A DNA stretch of 64,000 nt from Paenibacillus woosongensis. GTDB taxonomy: Bacteria; Bacillota; Bacilli; Paenibacillales; Paenibacillaceae. The notes under the pieces were generated by a model. It did no database searches. It had not been told where the DNA came from and worked only from the letters and a program-made list of their open reading frames with translations. The stretch is from contig NZ_CP126084.1 of NCBI RefSeq assembly GCF_030122845.1, positions 4,526,001 to 4,590,000 of the forward strand, read 5' to 3'. The position numbers were made by a program, and so were the translations under genes. This document shows, piece after piece, positions 53,190 through 62,746 of the stretch; the stretch's first letter is position 1; every line of letters begins with the position of its first letter.

Positions 53190-54821
53190 TTAATCCACAA
53201 TGTAAAATAATTGCCCTGTCGATACATCCTGAGAGTTCTTTGACGTGATTTCATAATTTATCACAAAGGATTCATTCGACTTGACTAATATGTAGCATGG
53301 GAAAGCAATGTTCTCTTTAGGATTAAGTTCATCGAAATGAAACTCTACCACCAAATAATCTGCCTCGTTATGGATTTCAAAATCAAGCAAAGTTTTTAAA
53401 TACCACCTAAAATCTGAATAATCATGTTCAATTCGTTTTTCAAGATCTAACAAATTTCGATACTGGTTAAATGGAATAAACGAATCATTTACATTATCTT
53501 GAACTTTGCTATCTTTTTGGTGACGCAAGAATAAATTTAAAACGCTATCATATCCTGTTAACTTTTCTAGTACAATGTATTCGGGTTCTTGATAACTGTC
53601 TGGTGTAAGAACTTCAATACTCATTGGTAATTTAATCAACACCTTAATTTTTTCGTCATACTGTTTTCCCTCGTTCTTTAAAACAAGAGGTATGAGTGAA
53701 AATTCTTCGAGAAATTTAAATTGCTTTACAAATGCTTCTAGTTCCTCAAGTTCATAATCATATTCCTCTAACTTTTCAAACTTTTGCTTTTCAACTTCAT
53801 CCCCGATTCGCTCAACTGGAGTTGAAAAGAATGGTGTATGAAGCCGAACTTGCTGCTCTTTCAAATTGCCAACATAAAAGAAATCATCACTTAGTTGAAT
53901 ACCCAGGAGCCGCTGTGTTTTTTCACGGATTTCTTGTTGCTTCTTCGGTGAATATTCTGATGAAACGTACAATGATAACTTAAGTGGACTTCCAAATATT
54001 CCAGTTTCCTTCACCACCTCTTTCTCTTTTTGTGGTATATGGATCTTATTGATTTCATCAATTTCTTTTATTAACTTTTGTTTTCGTTTTTCAATAAACT
54101 CCATGTTTAGTAATTTGAGATTAAATGACTTCATTGTATTTGAAAATGATACTTTTTGGGTAAGGTAAAACTCAACAAGCAATTTATTGGACGGCAAGTC
54201 ACTCTTAACTTCTGGATAATTAAAATACACCCACTCCAATAGTTGCTTCTCAAAATCAGCCTTAGATACTTTACTTCCATTTGTTGAAAATTTAAAAAAT
54301 TGATAAACAATTGCACCTGTCATCATTTCCAACAAATAGTGCCCAACAGTATGTCCCTTATGAGACAGGAATTTGTTGAGAGACGTATAAATTTTTGATT
54401 CCATTGAGTCCAAATCGAAATTCTCTAACTGGACGTTCATCCTATCAAGAAAAGGACTGATTGTAGCTATTTCATCCTGCTCGTCAGCAGCAAAGTTGTT
54501 TTTGTTCAGTTTATTAATAAACTGTTTGGTTGGATCACTACAAGTTCCAATAAGAATTAATTTATAATCTTTTGCATTCGGCACATCCTGAAGCAGCGTT
54601 TCAAACCAATGAATAATATTGGGCTTAGTAAAATTATTTATCGAAGATTTAACTTGTGTGACTTCTTGTTCATCGTTTTCATAAAACCACGATATATCAA
54701 CCTTATCGTTTGTCGTGTCAGGTTCGATTTGAACGAAAAGCCAATCTCTTGCGACCAATGAATTCAGTACTGACACAACTGACTGATACAAGTATCCTCT
54801 TGCCCCTTCTTTTCCTCCCAT
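53190..54821 (-). CDS. Putative Cap4-like nuclease-domain defence protein
   Basis: A 543-residue protein. The N-terminus GARGYLYQSVVSVLNSL followed by E33, D42 and the QVTQ-like EVTQVKSS (Q56-K58) has the ExD...QxK layout of a PD-(D/E)XK nuclease like the dsDNA endonuclease domain of Cap4/DUF4297 proteins found in antiviral systems. The remaining 400 residues, rich in charged helices, are not recognised and may sense a trigger or bind a partner. No membrane segment. It is the last gene on the left of the Tn7-like cargo. The nuclease call rests on a short motif set. Confidence 0.55.
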   Translation of the reverse strand: MGGKEGARGYLYQSVVSVLNSLVARDWLFVQIEPDTTNDKVDISWFYENDEQEVTQVKSSINNFTKPNIIHWFETLLQDVPNAKDYKLILIGTCSDPTKQFINKLNKNNFAADEQDEIATISPFLDRMNVQLENFDLDSMESKIYTSLNKFLSHKGHTVGHYLLEMMTGAIVYQFFKFSTNGSKVSKADFEKQLLEWVYFNYPEVKSDLPSNKLLVEFYLTQKVSFSNTMKSFNLKLLNMEFIEKRKQKLIKEIDEINKIHIPQKEKEVVKETGIFGSPLKLSLYVSSEYSPKKQQEIREKTQRLLGIQLSDDFFYVGNLKEQQVRLHTPFFSTPVERIGDEVEKQKFEKLEEYDYELEELEAFVKQFKFLEEFSLIPLVLKNEGKQYDEKIKVLIKLPMSIEVLTPDSYQEPEYIVLEKLTGYDSVLNLFLRHQKDSKVQDNVNDSFIPFNQYRNLLDLEKRIEHDYSDFRWYLKTLLDFEIHNEADYLVVEFHFDELNPKENIAFPCYILVKSNESFVINYEITSKNSQDVSTGQLFYIVD

Positions 54822-54935
54822 ACCTCTTCACCCGTTCTATAAATAAATTTTACAAACCGCAACGCCCACAAATATCTAACCACCTACACCATTGAACATA
54901 AAAATATTTATTTAACTTCCATGGAATGTTTTGTT

Positions 54936-56219
54936 TTAAGAGAGATTTGAATATGGAGATAAATCAATTCTAATACCAAAATTATTCTCCGCTGTTTCTT
55001 GAATATCATTTACCAAATCCCCACAACCATATGCATTATATATTTGACTATTTGAGTTCATAACTTTAAGTAATTCGTTAAGCTCATCTTCTTCAAATTC
55101 TTCTAATTTTCGTTTCACTATCTCAATACGCCTAATCGCACCTGAATAATTATTTGCACTTGATAGATATTTAATTAGCATTTTTCTATATACATTCATC
55201 TTATTAACTGTTCTTGCAAGTTCCTCTAGTCTATTAAGGGTTATATAATTGAATTCGCGGGAACTAAGGTGTGGTACTACTTTATTAAGATGTTCCTCCG
55301 GATCAGAACTTAAAAACCATGCTCGAACGAAAAGGGAGTTATACCTTCTAATCTCCGTATCTAGCTGTTTCTGTACATCCTCATCAAGAAGTATAAACAA
55401 CCGTGGTGATTGATTAAAAAGATCAATTAATTTATTTATTTGTTTTTTTCCAAAGGAGACTTGACTGTAGTAAACTGGATCATCCGACAAACATTTGATT
55501 ACCAAATCCGGATATATTCGGTTAATTAACTCAACCGTTATAGCGTTAACCTCTCTATTTTCATCACAGTCATCATCATCCAATCTATAGGTAAACTTCC
55601 ACAATTTCTTAAAAAGGCTTGTCAACGCTTTTCCGTTCATTTCACCAAGATACCTCTTAACTAACATCCTTTCGAATTCAGTAGTGTCATTAGCTAGCTC
55701 GTACATCTGAGGTAACTTAGTAATAATAAGATCAACCAGTTTTGCAGTATGAGTGGATGACTTTGTAAGCACTCCCTCCAACATATTGCGAATATGAGCC
55801 CGAACAGTTTCTTTATTGGGTGTAAACAACACATTATCTTCTGTATCAAGTATGTTTGGATGAGCTGATAAATTGCGATGATCTTTCAAATACTCTATAT
55901 TTGCCTTATCTGATAATTCAAGAAGTTTAGTTTCTTGGAACACCTTTTCGACCAACAATTTCTCCCATTTGGAGGAAGTAATATCTTTTTTCTTTTCTTG
56001 TTCAACTTCTTTAAGAATTTTTTCAGCACCGGGATCACTCTCACGTTCTACCTGATCCTTTAATTTGAAAACAAGATCGGAAATAACAATTGCATATAGC
56101 GAAAGTACAGCCGATCTATAATTACCAATTGCATACGAACTCATAACTTCTTGAAAATATTCTTTTGTTTTTGGATGCTTAATACGTTCTGCTGCTACAT
56201 CTAGAGAATAATCCTGCAT
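54936..56219 (-). CDS. Hypothetical protein with HEPN-type RNase motif
   Basis: A 427-residue, largely helical protein. GNYRSAVLSLYAIVISDLVF is a HEPN-like first helix and DHRNLSAHPNI (about 114-123) contains RNLSAH, the Rx4H motif of HEPN ribonucleases. The rest has no recognised domain, but a charged helical repeat-like pattern is visible (ESNDPE-type linkers). HEPN proteins often kill or stall infected cells by cutting RNA. The ATG at 56219 is preferred over a TTG one codon earlier. It lies between the nuclease gene and the Gabija-like pair, all minus strand, with gaps of 114 and 191 bases. Confidence 0.6.
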   Translation of the reverse strand: MQDYSLDVAAERIKHPKTKEYFQEVMSSYAIGNYRSAVLSLYAIVISDLVFKLKDQVERESDPGAEKILKEVEQEKKKDITSSKWEKLLVEKVFQETKLLELSDKANIEYLKDHRNLSAHPNILDTEDNVLFTPNKETVRAHIRNMLEGVLTKSSTHTAKLVDLIITKLPQMYELANDTTEFERMLVKRYLGEMNGKALTSLFKKLWKFTYRLDDDDCDENREVNAITVELINRIYPDLVIKCLSDDPVYYSQVSFGKKQINKLIDLFNQSPRLFILLDEDVQKQLDTEIRRYNSLFVRAWFLSSDPEEHLNKVVPHLSSREFNYITLNRLEELARTVNKMNVYRKMLIKYLSSANNYSGAIRRIEIVKRKLEEFEEDELNELLKVMNSNSQIYNAYGCGDLVNDIQETAENNFGIRIDLSPYSNLS

Positions 56220-56410
56220 CAAATTTATCTTAACCTTTCTTCATTAGTGTATTATTTTGAGCTGTCGTAAATGAGATAAACTTATTTGAAGTTCAAAAAG
56301 ATCATGCACCGAAAAGATTCACTGTAATATAATTCCCCCCGCAACAAAGGCCATCCTTTCCTCTATTATATTTTTCAAAACGCAAACAAGATCATAGGCG
56401 ATTCTATTGC

Positions 56411-58138
56411 TTAGTTTAATAGCTTAAGTTCCCAAACAGTTCTACTTTTCTCACTTGGGACCGCAATTACAAGTAGTTTACTTGGCCTCGTCATTCCAAC
56501 ATATGCAATACGTAATTCCTCATCATCAAGTGTTTTTAAGCCTTGAGAAAGCATCGTTCTATAATAACCCCCTTTGGCACCCCTTTCTTTTAAAATGAGT
56601 AAAACAGCATCAAAAGTTTCCCCTTTAACCGTATGTACAGTACCTATTCTAAATCTTTCAGAGCAATCTTCTGTAATTCTAAATAATTCGTCAAAACTGC
56701 AATCCACACAATTAGGTTTGAGATTCATTTTTATAGGCATATTGTGACATCTAAGAATATCCGACGCCTGTTTTACCCATTCAATAATACTACCAGTCGG
56801 AGAAGGCAAACACCTCAGTATATGCATTATGTTCTGTCGATGATGAACAAAGCCTCTTTCCAAGATCCAATTATTAAGATCATTTGCGGAACAGTAATTT
56901 TTATTATGTAATCCTTTGTATATAGCTTTCTCTGCTAGTTTAAATGCATCTAAAATACGTCCCTTTTCGGCCATATATTTACTTTTTGCTATATCTCTAA
57001 CGTAGTACCTACCTACTAACCATGGATGTTCAATCCGTTCAGGTTGGGATAGAATCTGGCTCTGTATAGACTTACTTCTAAAAATAACAGCAACCTTTTC
57101 ATGACTAATCTCAATCTGATGTTGTTCACATAAATGAAGAAAGTAATCAATTGTTTGTTGGATACATTCCGGTTTGTAACAAATAACCTCCGGAATGTGG
57201 CCATAATTCTTAACAGTCTCATTAACCGCGACCGGTGGATTATCACGAGAAGTAAGATTATATGTTACATTACAAATATTCTGGGAGCTCCGTCTATTTT
57301 CATCTAAAACGACAGAGTTCTTTCCCCACTCATTAAATTTATCGATAAAAAGATCAGGCCGAGCGTCGTTCCACTCAAAAATGGCTTGATCAGGGTCCCC
57401 AACTAACATTACATTTTTAAGTCCATTATCAATTAATTTATTGATTATGCCCATTTGAATCTCGGATGTATCTTGTGCCTCATCGATAATGAGTTCTGGA
57501 AATCTCATAGCAATAGACTGTGCAATATTAGGATACTTTTCAAGGATTTTTAACGAGAAGTAATTAGCATCTGCTTGCGTTGCATATCCTTGTTTCCAAT
57601 ACTTCATTTTTGTCTCGCGCAATCTATTCACATGACCACTTTCAGAACCATCCTTATTTCTCCATTTAAAATGAAACCTCTTAAAATCTGCTGTTGTTGG
57701 TATAACACCATCATTAATTGAAAAGCTTGTGCAATCAAAATACTGATCATAATCATAATCATAATCGTAATTCCCAGCTGACCATGTGCCATGCGGTTCA
57801 CCAACAAGGATAGGCCGTTTTCCACAACCCATTATTAAATGTCCAAACGGCAAGAATATAAATTTATTAATAAAACTATCCAACGTTCCAAGATGATGAG
57901 GGAAATTTATTGTCATCCCTAAGTTTTGATCGAGCATTTTCCGAATTTCATGCCATGCCACGTTTGTAAAGGATAATACCGCAATCCCCCTAGTTGATAG
58001 TTGCCAATTATTTAGCTTATGAGCCAATCTTGCTGCTGTCGTATATGTTTTTCCACTTCCAGGACAAGCCTTAACGGCAAATAACCCTTTCTTTTCAAAC
58101 ACGATTGTTCGTTGAATGTGAGATAAACTTTCAAACAT
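56411..58138 (-). CDS. gajB: GajB-like UvrD/Rep family helicase (Gabija-type)
   Basis: A 575-residue superfamily 1A helicase. FAVKACPGSGKTYTTAARLA is motif I, GIAVLSFTNVAWHEI motif Ia, LIIDEAQDTSEIQM motif II, VGDPDQAIFEWN motif III, VLDENRRSSQNI motif IV, GTVHTVKGETFDAVLL motif V and IAYVGMTRPSKLLVIAV motif VI. All ATPase residues appear present. It overlaps the upstream nuclease gene by 8 bases; OLD nuclease plus UvrD-like helicase is the Gabija antiphage layout. It is a little longer than the characterised GajB. A housekeeping DNA repair helicase is unlikely in this context. Confidence 0.82.
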   Translation of the reverse strand: MFESLSHIQRTIVFEKKGLFAVKACPGSGKTYTTAARLAHKLNNWQLSTRGIAVLSFTNVAWHEIRKMLDQNLGMTINFPHHLGTLDSFINKFIFLPFGHLIMGCGKRPILVGEPHGTWSAGNYDYDYDYDQYFDCTSFSINDGVIPTTADFKRFHFKWRNKDGSESGHVNRLRETKMKYWKQGYATQADANYFSLKILEKYPNIAQSIAMRFPELIIDEAQDTSEIQMGIINKLIDNGLKNVMLVGDPDQAIFEWNDARPDLFIDKFNEWGKNSVVLDENRRSSQNICNVTYNLTSRDNPPVAVNETVKNYGHIPEVICYKPECIQQTIDYFLHLCEQHQIEISHEKVAVIFRSKSIQSQILSQPERIEHPWLVGRYYVRDIAKSKYMAEKGRILDAFKLAEKAIYKGLHNKNYCSANDLNNWILERGFVHHRQNIMHILRCLPSPTGSIIEWVKQASDILRCHNMPIKMNLKPNCVDCSFDELFRITEDCSERFRIGTVHTVKGETFDAVLLILKERGAKGGYYRTMLSQGLKTLDDEELRIAYVGMTRPSKLLVIAVPSEKSRTVWELKLLN

Positions 58139-59921
58139 TTAGTTCACCCTTAATGACCCAACTTATCGAACGTTTTATATAGTCTGGAACTACAAACTGT
58201 CTCCTAGCTATTTCATCATTCTCAAGTTTTAGAGCAAGCCGATGTGCTAATTCCGATTTTGCTTTATTACTTACCACTTTTCTCAGGAAGCTGTGTGCAA
58301 AATCAGAACTTGTGTCGCCAGATATCCTGGAAGCCGAGATAGGATGCATGTCCTGAAAAATACTAAACAATAAATTTTTATTATAGTCACTGGCCATAAT
58401 TAGCTCGTATTCAAACGTCACAGCTGAAGTTTCGACATGCAGCAGTCCACCCTTCAGCTCTAAAGCATTTTGCGCTCTTGAAGATACTTCCTCTGTCGCT
58501 AGGTCCCTATCATCATCAGTGATAATCACACTACGTATACCTAGTCTCTTGTTTTTATCATTTGAATTAAAAAGTCTTCCAAAATGTTCAAAAGAAACAC
58601 CGTTAACAATAACAATTTCGATACCCATTTTGTCCAAATCATATTCATTCCCCATGATTTTCGAAAACTTCTGTAACAAAAGAGCTTCTGATATCCCTTC
58701 GACAAAAATAACTCCATTTGAAAAAAACAATTGCGACTTGGTTACATCAAGAAACTTACCCAGATATTTTTTATTATCATCAGACAACTCTGAATTTGCT
58801 AAAGAATATGTAGATACATTATTGTCTTGGCATTGTACTACGATCAACGAATCAAGGTCCGCTCTAGCTGTAATTGTTGGTGAATGCGAAGTAATAAAGA
58901 TTTGAAATCCAATCGAATCTAATTTGCTTAGATAATTAAAATAAATACTCTGTAATTGTGGGTGCAGATGTGCCTCTGGTTCCTCAATTAGTAACGCAAT
59001 ATATGACTCTGGTTCTAAATGCTTACGATTCTTCAAGTCACCCAAAACTGTTGCCATGTACAGCAAATTATTATACCCGAGGCCATTTTGTTGAATATCA
59101 AAGTATTTTTGTTTGCTGTAGTCCCCTCCCAAAATGTTTGTATCAAATACAGGAAATAATACTCTTAAGCTATCGACGATTTTCCTGAATTCAAAAGGTA
59201 AAAATTCCACTTCCACTTTTTGTTTTTTATTTGATATAGAAGTCTCATCAAGATGCTCGTTAATCTTTTGCTTTCCTGTTTCAATAATACTCCCCCAATC
59301 AGGGTCTCCAGTTAACGCTTCCCTAAGTCTTAGTGTTAATTCATCTCGTTTTTCATCAGTAATGGGATTACCATGAATATCTTCCCGGAGATAAGAAAAT
59401 AATTCACCTAATCTATTTCCACGAACTGGTCTAAGTTGTTGAGCTGCGTCTCTAAGGGCATCCAGATACACGAAAAGCAACAAATTAAAAACATCGGGTG
59501 TAATTTGTTGTCCCTCGTTGTCCCCTCCCCAAACGTTGTATCTGATTTTCTCAATACCGTTCTTATATTCTAAAAAATATTTATAATGAATCTGTAAACA
59601 TTGCTGAGTTCCATCCTTAGATAGGGAAAATAAATCGATAAAAATTCCGCTTTCTGTGGGGTCTTCTATCTTGAATTGTAAATGGAATTCAATCGGGTTG
59701 ATATTTGCATCAGGATCATGCCGATTAATATGAAAATCACTTCGCTTCACATACGTGTCTCTCAATTGTTTGCCATAATTGAAGCAAATCCTAAGAGCAT
59801 CAATTATCGTTGACTTACCAGCATTATTTTCACCAATTAATATATTTAACCCTTTACGAAAATCAATGCTGAGACAAGATATATTTCTGAAATTCTTAAT
59901 AATTAAATTCTCCAAAAACAT
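58131..59921 (-). CDS. gajA: GajA-like OLD-family ATP-dependent nuclease (Gabija-type)
   Basis: A 596-residue class 2 OLD nuclease. The SMC-like ATPase has FLENLIIKNFRNISCLSIDF, Walker A GENNAGKST (about 30-38), the signature region near 285 and Walker B ALLIEEPEAHLHPQ with ITSHSPTI after it. The TOPRIM domain has GVIFVEGISEALLL and VIITDDDRD, which supply the metal-binding acids. Such enzymes nick or cut DNA, and in Gabija sense nucleotide depletion during phage infection. The start has GGGGGATC upstream. The helicase partner is directly downstream. Confidence 0.82.
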   Translation of the reverse strand: MFLENLIIKNFRNISCLSIDFRKGLNILIGENNAGKSTIIDALRICFNYGKQLRDTYVKRSDFHINRHDPDANINPIEFHLQFKIEDPTESGIFIDLFSLSKDGTQQCLQIHYKYFLEYKNGIEKIRYNVWGGDNEGQQITPDVFNLLLFVYLDALRDAAQQLRPVRGNRLGELFSYLREDIHGNPITDEKRDELTLRLREALTGDPDWGSIIETGKQKINEHLDETSISNKKQKVEVEFLPFEFRKIVDSLRVLFPVFDTNILGGDYSKQKYFDIQQNGLGYNNLLYMATVLGDLKNRKHLEPESYIALLIEEPEAHLHPQLQSIYFNYLSKLDSIGFQIFITSHSPTITARADLDSLIVVQCQDNNVSTYSLANSELSDDNKKYLGKFLDVTKSQLFFSNGVIFVEGISEALLLQKFSKIMGNEYDLDKMGIEIVIVNGVSFEHFGRLFNSNDKNKRLGIRSVIITDDDRDLATEEVSSRAQNALELKGGLLHVETSAVTFEYELIMASDYNKNLLFSIFQDMHPISASRISGDTSSDFAHSFLRKVVSNKAKSELAHRLALKLENDEIARRQFVVPDYIKRSISWVIKGELNV

Positions 59922-60152
59922 ATTGATCCCCCATTATCGTTATTATGTATAACATCATTTCAGCTGACTTCGTTTTTCTTCCAAATTATCCACTTTTAGA
60001 ATTCGACAGATTATTCCAAATCCCTACTTTTGAAACCAATTCCTTTACCTATAACAATAAATTCATTACCTGGCTGCTCCTCCACTAATAATGCAATTGG
60101 CATTATTGTTAAGAACATTTACTATTCTACTCACTCTCCACCCCCTTAAAAC

Positions 60153-60192
60153 ATAAAAAACCTAGTAACATTAAATCATTACTAGGTTTTGC
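60153..60192. terminator. Bidirectional-looking terminator in the gap upstream of the Gabija-like genes
   Basis: Arms CCTAGTAA and TTACTAGG with A run before and T run after. It separates the Gabija-like unit from the small gene and TniQ transcription to the right. The rest of 59922-60345 shows nothing else. Confidence 0.7.
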
Positions 60193-60345
60193 TTATAAGA
60201 ATAATAACACCCTATGGTATATTAAATTTTAAATCATACCCCCAAGTGATGCTCTTTCGATAACACCTTGTGAAATTATAATATCTCAGCGCTGTCAACA
60301 ATGAAAAAAAGGTACATCTGCTCAGGTCCATAAACTGGTACAGTT

Positions 60346-60557
60346 CTATTTTCGTTTCATCGCTCGTTCAAACTCATCGACTAGCTTTGCAAATTCGGAT
60401 ACATTCGGCTCAAGTCCAAATGCACGCTTCATGTCCCTATAATGGCGAAAAAAACCACATTCGCTTCTTCACAAGGATACCCTAATAGCTGAAGCTCCAA
60501 AATAACAGCTTGTGCGTAATGCTTAATCATTAATCGTCGACTTGACATCTGGGACAT
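60346..60557 (-). pseudogene. Small Paenibacillus-type hypothetical gene, frameshifted in a T run
   Basis: An ATG at 60557 opens a small protein, MSQMSSRRLMIKHYAQAVIL, ELQLLGYPCEEANVVF. After a run of seven T residues (plus-strand A run near 60449-60455) the correct continuation FRHYRDMKRAFGLEPNVSEF and VDEFERAMKRK lies one frame away. Adding one base would give a 70-residue protein. Either a recent slip or a sequencing error. It is directly downstream of TniQ. Function unknown. Confidence 0.6.
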
Positions 60558-60586
60558 AATTAAGTGACACCTTTAAAGGATACGCT

Positions 60587-62308
60587 CTAATTAAGATGCA
60601 TCTCCAGCTGTTCAATAATTTTTTCGTCTAGCTCTTTTGTAGTATTTCTATACATTTTACTAAATACCTTAATATTATCAAGTGAGTCGACTCTCTTTTT
60701 ATACTTCCTCATCTGTTTTATTATTATTGGAAGATGTCGTATCAAATATTGATCTTTCGATTCGACTCTTCTTTTTAGCAAATCTATAGACTTTGGAAAT
60801 TTAGCCGATGAAATCTCCAAATGATTCATAACCTTCTTAGGCAATTTCCGTAGTATAGTGTACTTTTTAATCTGCTCTGATGGATTTAACCTGTATAATT
60901 CGTCCGCAGCATGTGCTACCATCGTACAATAATGGTTGTCCAGTTTGTTCCAATCTTTTCGAATTTGATTTTTTCTGCTTGGGGGCAATATTTGCTCCAT
61001 CCACTCTCGATCTTCTTTCATCATTATTTGATATAAATCCCCAGCTTGTTTAGCAATTTCGGCTCTCGTTAACGTTATACCGTTATCTCTCCCAAGAATA
61101 TCCAGTATTCTTTCCCGTTTTTTACTTAGAAGCTTCGATACTTCGAATGTTGAAGCGACTTCAATATTGGCATCTAAGGAAGTCCACAACATATTTAAAC
61201 ACTGCAAAATTCTTGTATCAGAACTCGGTTTTCTTAACCTTTTAAAATATTGATTTATTTGTGTAGGTGAAGTATTTAGTTTTTTAGCAATTTCACTATA
61301 GCTTAAGCCACTTGAATGAAGTTCTAATAGGGTTGAATACCAGAGCGGGCCCATTGTCAACACAGCATAACGCTTGTCATTATTTAAGTCCTCCATCTTC
61401 CACCTCCTAGAGAAACTAAAACCACATAAAGGGCAACCAAATAAGCCAGAAATATACTTACCACCGTGATCAACTCGAACACATTTTTTAATGACTTCTA
61501 AGTTGTATCCTTTACATATCGGGTTATTGCAAATCCAAGGTCCGTTTCCAAAAGGTATTGGAATTGAATAGGCTGTGGTGTCTAATAAAAAATTGTTTAC
61601 TGATTTTGCTAAGAACATGATCATCAGTATATATAGTAGAATATTTTTCACAGGACCTTTTGTAGCAAAGAAACTGAAACTTCCTATTTGTGATAACAAG
61701 TCTGCAGCAATATACTCTTTGAGGCCATTTTGAATTAGATAGTTGTTAAAATCATGAATAAGCTGCGTTTTGTCTATTCTCCCTGAATATTTTAAGTATC
61801 CATTAGTTCCCAAGATATTTCTTATTTTTATAAAGATTACTTCTCGAGATAACTGACTTGAAAACTTAACGATTTGATAAAAGTTATTAAGTATCTGTTT
61901 CTCGGCTTGATATTTAAGAGGATTAGCCATTTTTTTATATTCCGATAAAGTGCAACCACATTCACAACGTTGAGAAGCTAATAAATCCCTTTCATCTATC
62001 ATTGCCAACTTCTTTTCGCAATTGGGACAGTGTGTAAGCAGTTCATAAGCATGCTCTGGACAAAAAGATAAGAATGTTATTTGATGAATTCTATGCGGAT
62101 AAACTTCTCCATATTTCTGATAATCACCGTTCATGCATTCGGGACAATATCGAATATTCTCTGATATGAATCTTCTTTTTCCTCTACCTAGAAAAATGGA
62201 GATGTTAAATTCCCCTTCATTATTCAAAATTTCTTTAAACGCAGCAATTAGTCTGTCTTCTGGAATAAACGGTTTAACCCAATAAAAAAATGTATTTAAG
62301 TTGTGCAA
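60587..62308 (-). CDS. tnsD: TniQ/TnsD-family target-selection protein
   Basis: A 574-residue protein of the TniQ/TnsD group, which choose the insertion site for Tn7-like transposons. The zinc-finger region is clear: RYCPECMNGDYQKYGEVYPH, FCPEHAYELLTHCPNCEKKL and RCECGC; a second cysteine cluster follows (ICNNPICKGYNLEVIKKC and FGCPLCGFSF), then helix-turn-helix-like YSEIAKKLNTSPTQINQYFK in the DNA-binding C-terminal half. The start is uncertain: the frame opens at 62401, but the family-like part begins after the TTG at 62308, and longer forms would overlap the divergent XRE gene. No TnsABC genes accompany it in the window. Confidence 0.8.
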   Translation of the reverse strand: MHNLNTFFYWVKPFIPEDRLIAAFKEILNNEGEFNISIFLGRGKRRFISENIRYCPECMNGDYQKYGEVYPHRIHQITFLSFCPEHAYELLTHCPNCEKKLAMIDERDLLASQRCECGCTLSEYKKMANPLKYQAEKQILNNFYQIVKFSSQLSREVIFIKIRNILGTNGYLKYSGRIDKTQLIHDFNNYLIQNGLKEYIAADLLSQIGSFSFFATKGPVKNILLYILMIMFLAKSVNNFLLDTTAYSIPIPFGNGPWICNNPICKGYNLEVIKKCVRVDHGGKYISGLFGCPLCGFSFSRRWKMEDLNNDKRYAVLTMGPLWYSTLLELHSSGLSYSEIAKKLNTSPTQINQYFKRLRKPSSDTRILQCLNMLWTSLDANIEVASTFEVSKLLSKKRERILDILGRDNGITLTRAEIAKQAGDLYQIMMKEDREWMEQILPPSRKNQIRKDWNKLDNHYCTMVAHAADELYRLNPSEQIKKYTILRKLPKKVMNHLEISSAKFPKSIDLLKRRVESKDQYLIRHLPIIIKQMRKYKKRVDSLDNIKVFSKMYRNTTKELDEKIIEQLEMHLN

Positions 62309-62329
62309 AGAAGACTGGAGGATAAAAAG

Positions 62330-62746
62330 TTGTTTGAACTCGGGGAAAGAATTAAAGAACAAAGATTGAAACAGAAATGGACTCAAGACGTCCTTGCTCA
62401 AAAAATAGGTACTTCAAAACACGTAATATCAAACTGGGAACGTGGGGTCGCAAACCCTGATTGCAAACAAATTGTCCTTTTATGTAAAGCCTTGTCTGTT
62501 TCAGCTGATTTTTTACTCGGGATCACAGATATGCCAGATCCGTATTACAAAGATACAGTCAGCCAATTAAACCTTTTATCTTCTTTAAGCTATTCTTTCG
62601 CTAAAGAAAATTCATGGGACTTACTGCAGCTTATTGATTCTGGAATCGCATTGAGCGTGAACAATGAGAAGCTTTCAAATAAAGAAAAAGCCCTCCTTCA
62701 AGAAGTGATTTCATCAATAATAACAAAGGTTCGCGAGATGACCTGA
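62330..62746 (+). CDS. XRE-family transcriptional regulator
   Basis: A 138-residue regulator with an N-terminal Cro/CI helix-turn-helix, IKEQRLKQKWTQDVLAQKIG and TSKHVISNWERGVANPDCKQ, followed by LSVSADFLLGITD and a helical tail. TTG start with GGAGG eight bases upstream; the frame opens nine codons earlier at a GTG without a site. It is divergent from tniQ with a very short or overlapping 5' region, so it probably controls tniQ transcription. Confidence 0.85.
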   Translation: MFELGERIKEQRLKQKWTQDVLAQKIGTSKHVISNWERGVANPDCKQIVLLCKALSVSADFLLGITDMPDPYYKDTVSQLNLLSSLSYSFAKENSWDLLQLIDSGIALSVNNEKLSNKEKALLQEVISSIITKVREMT

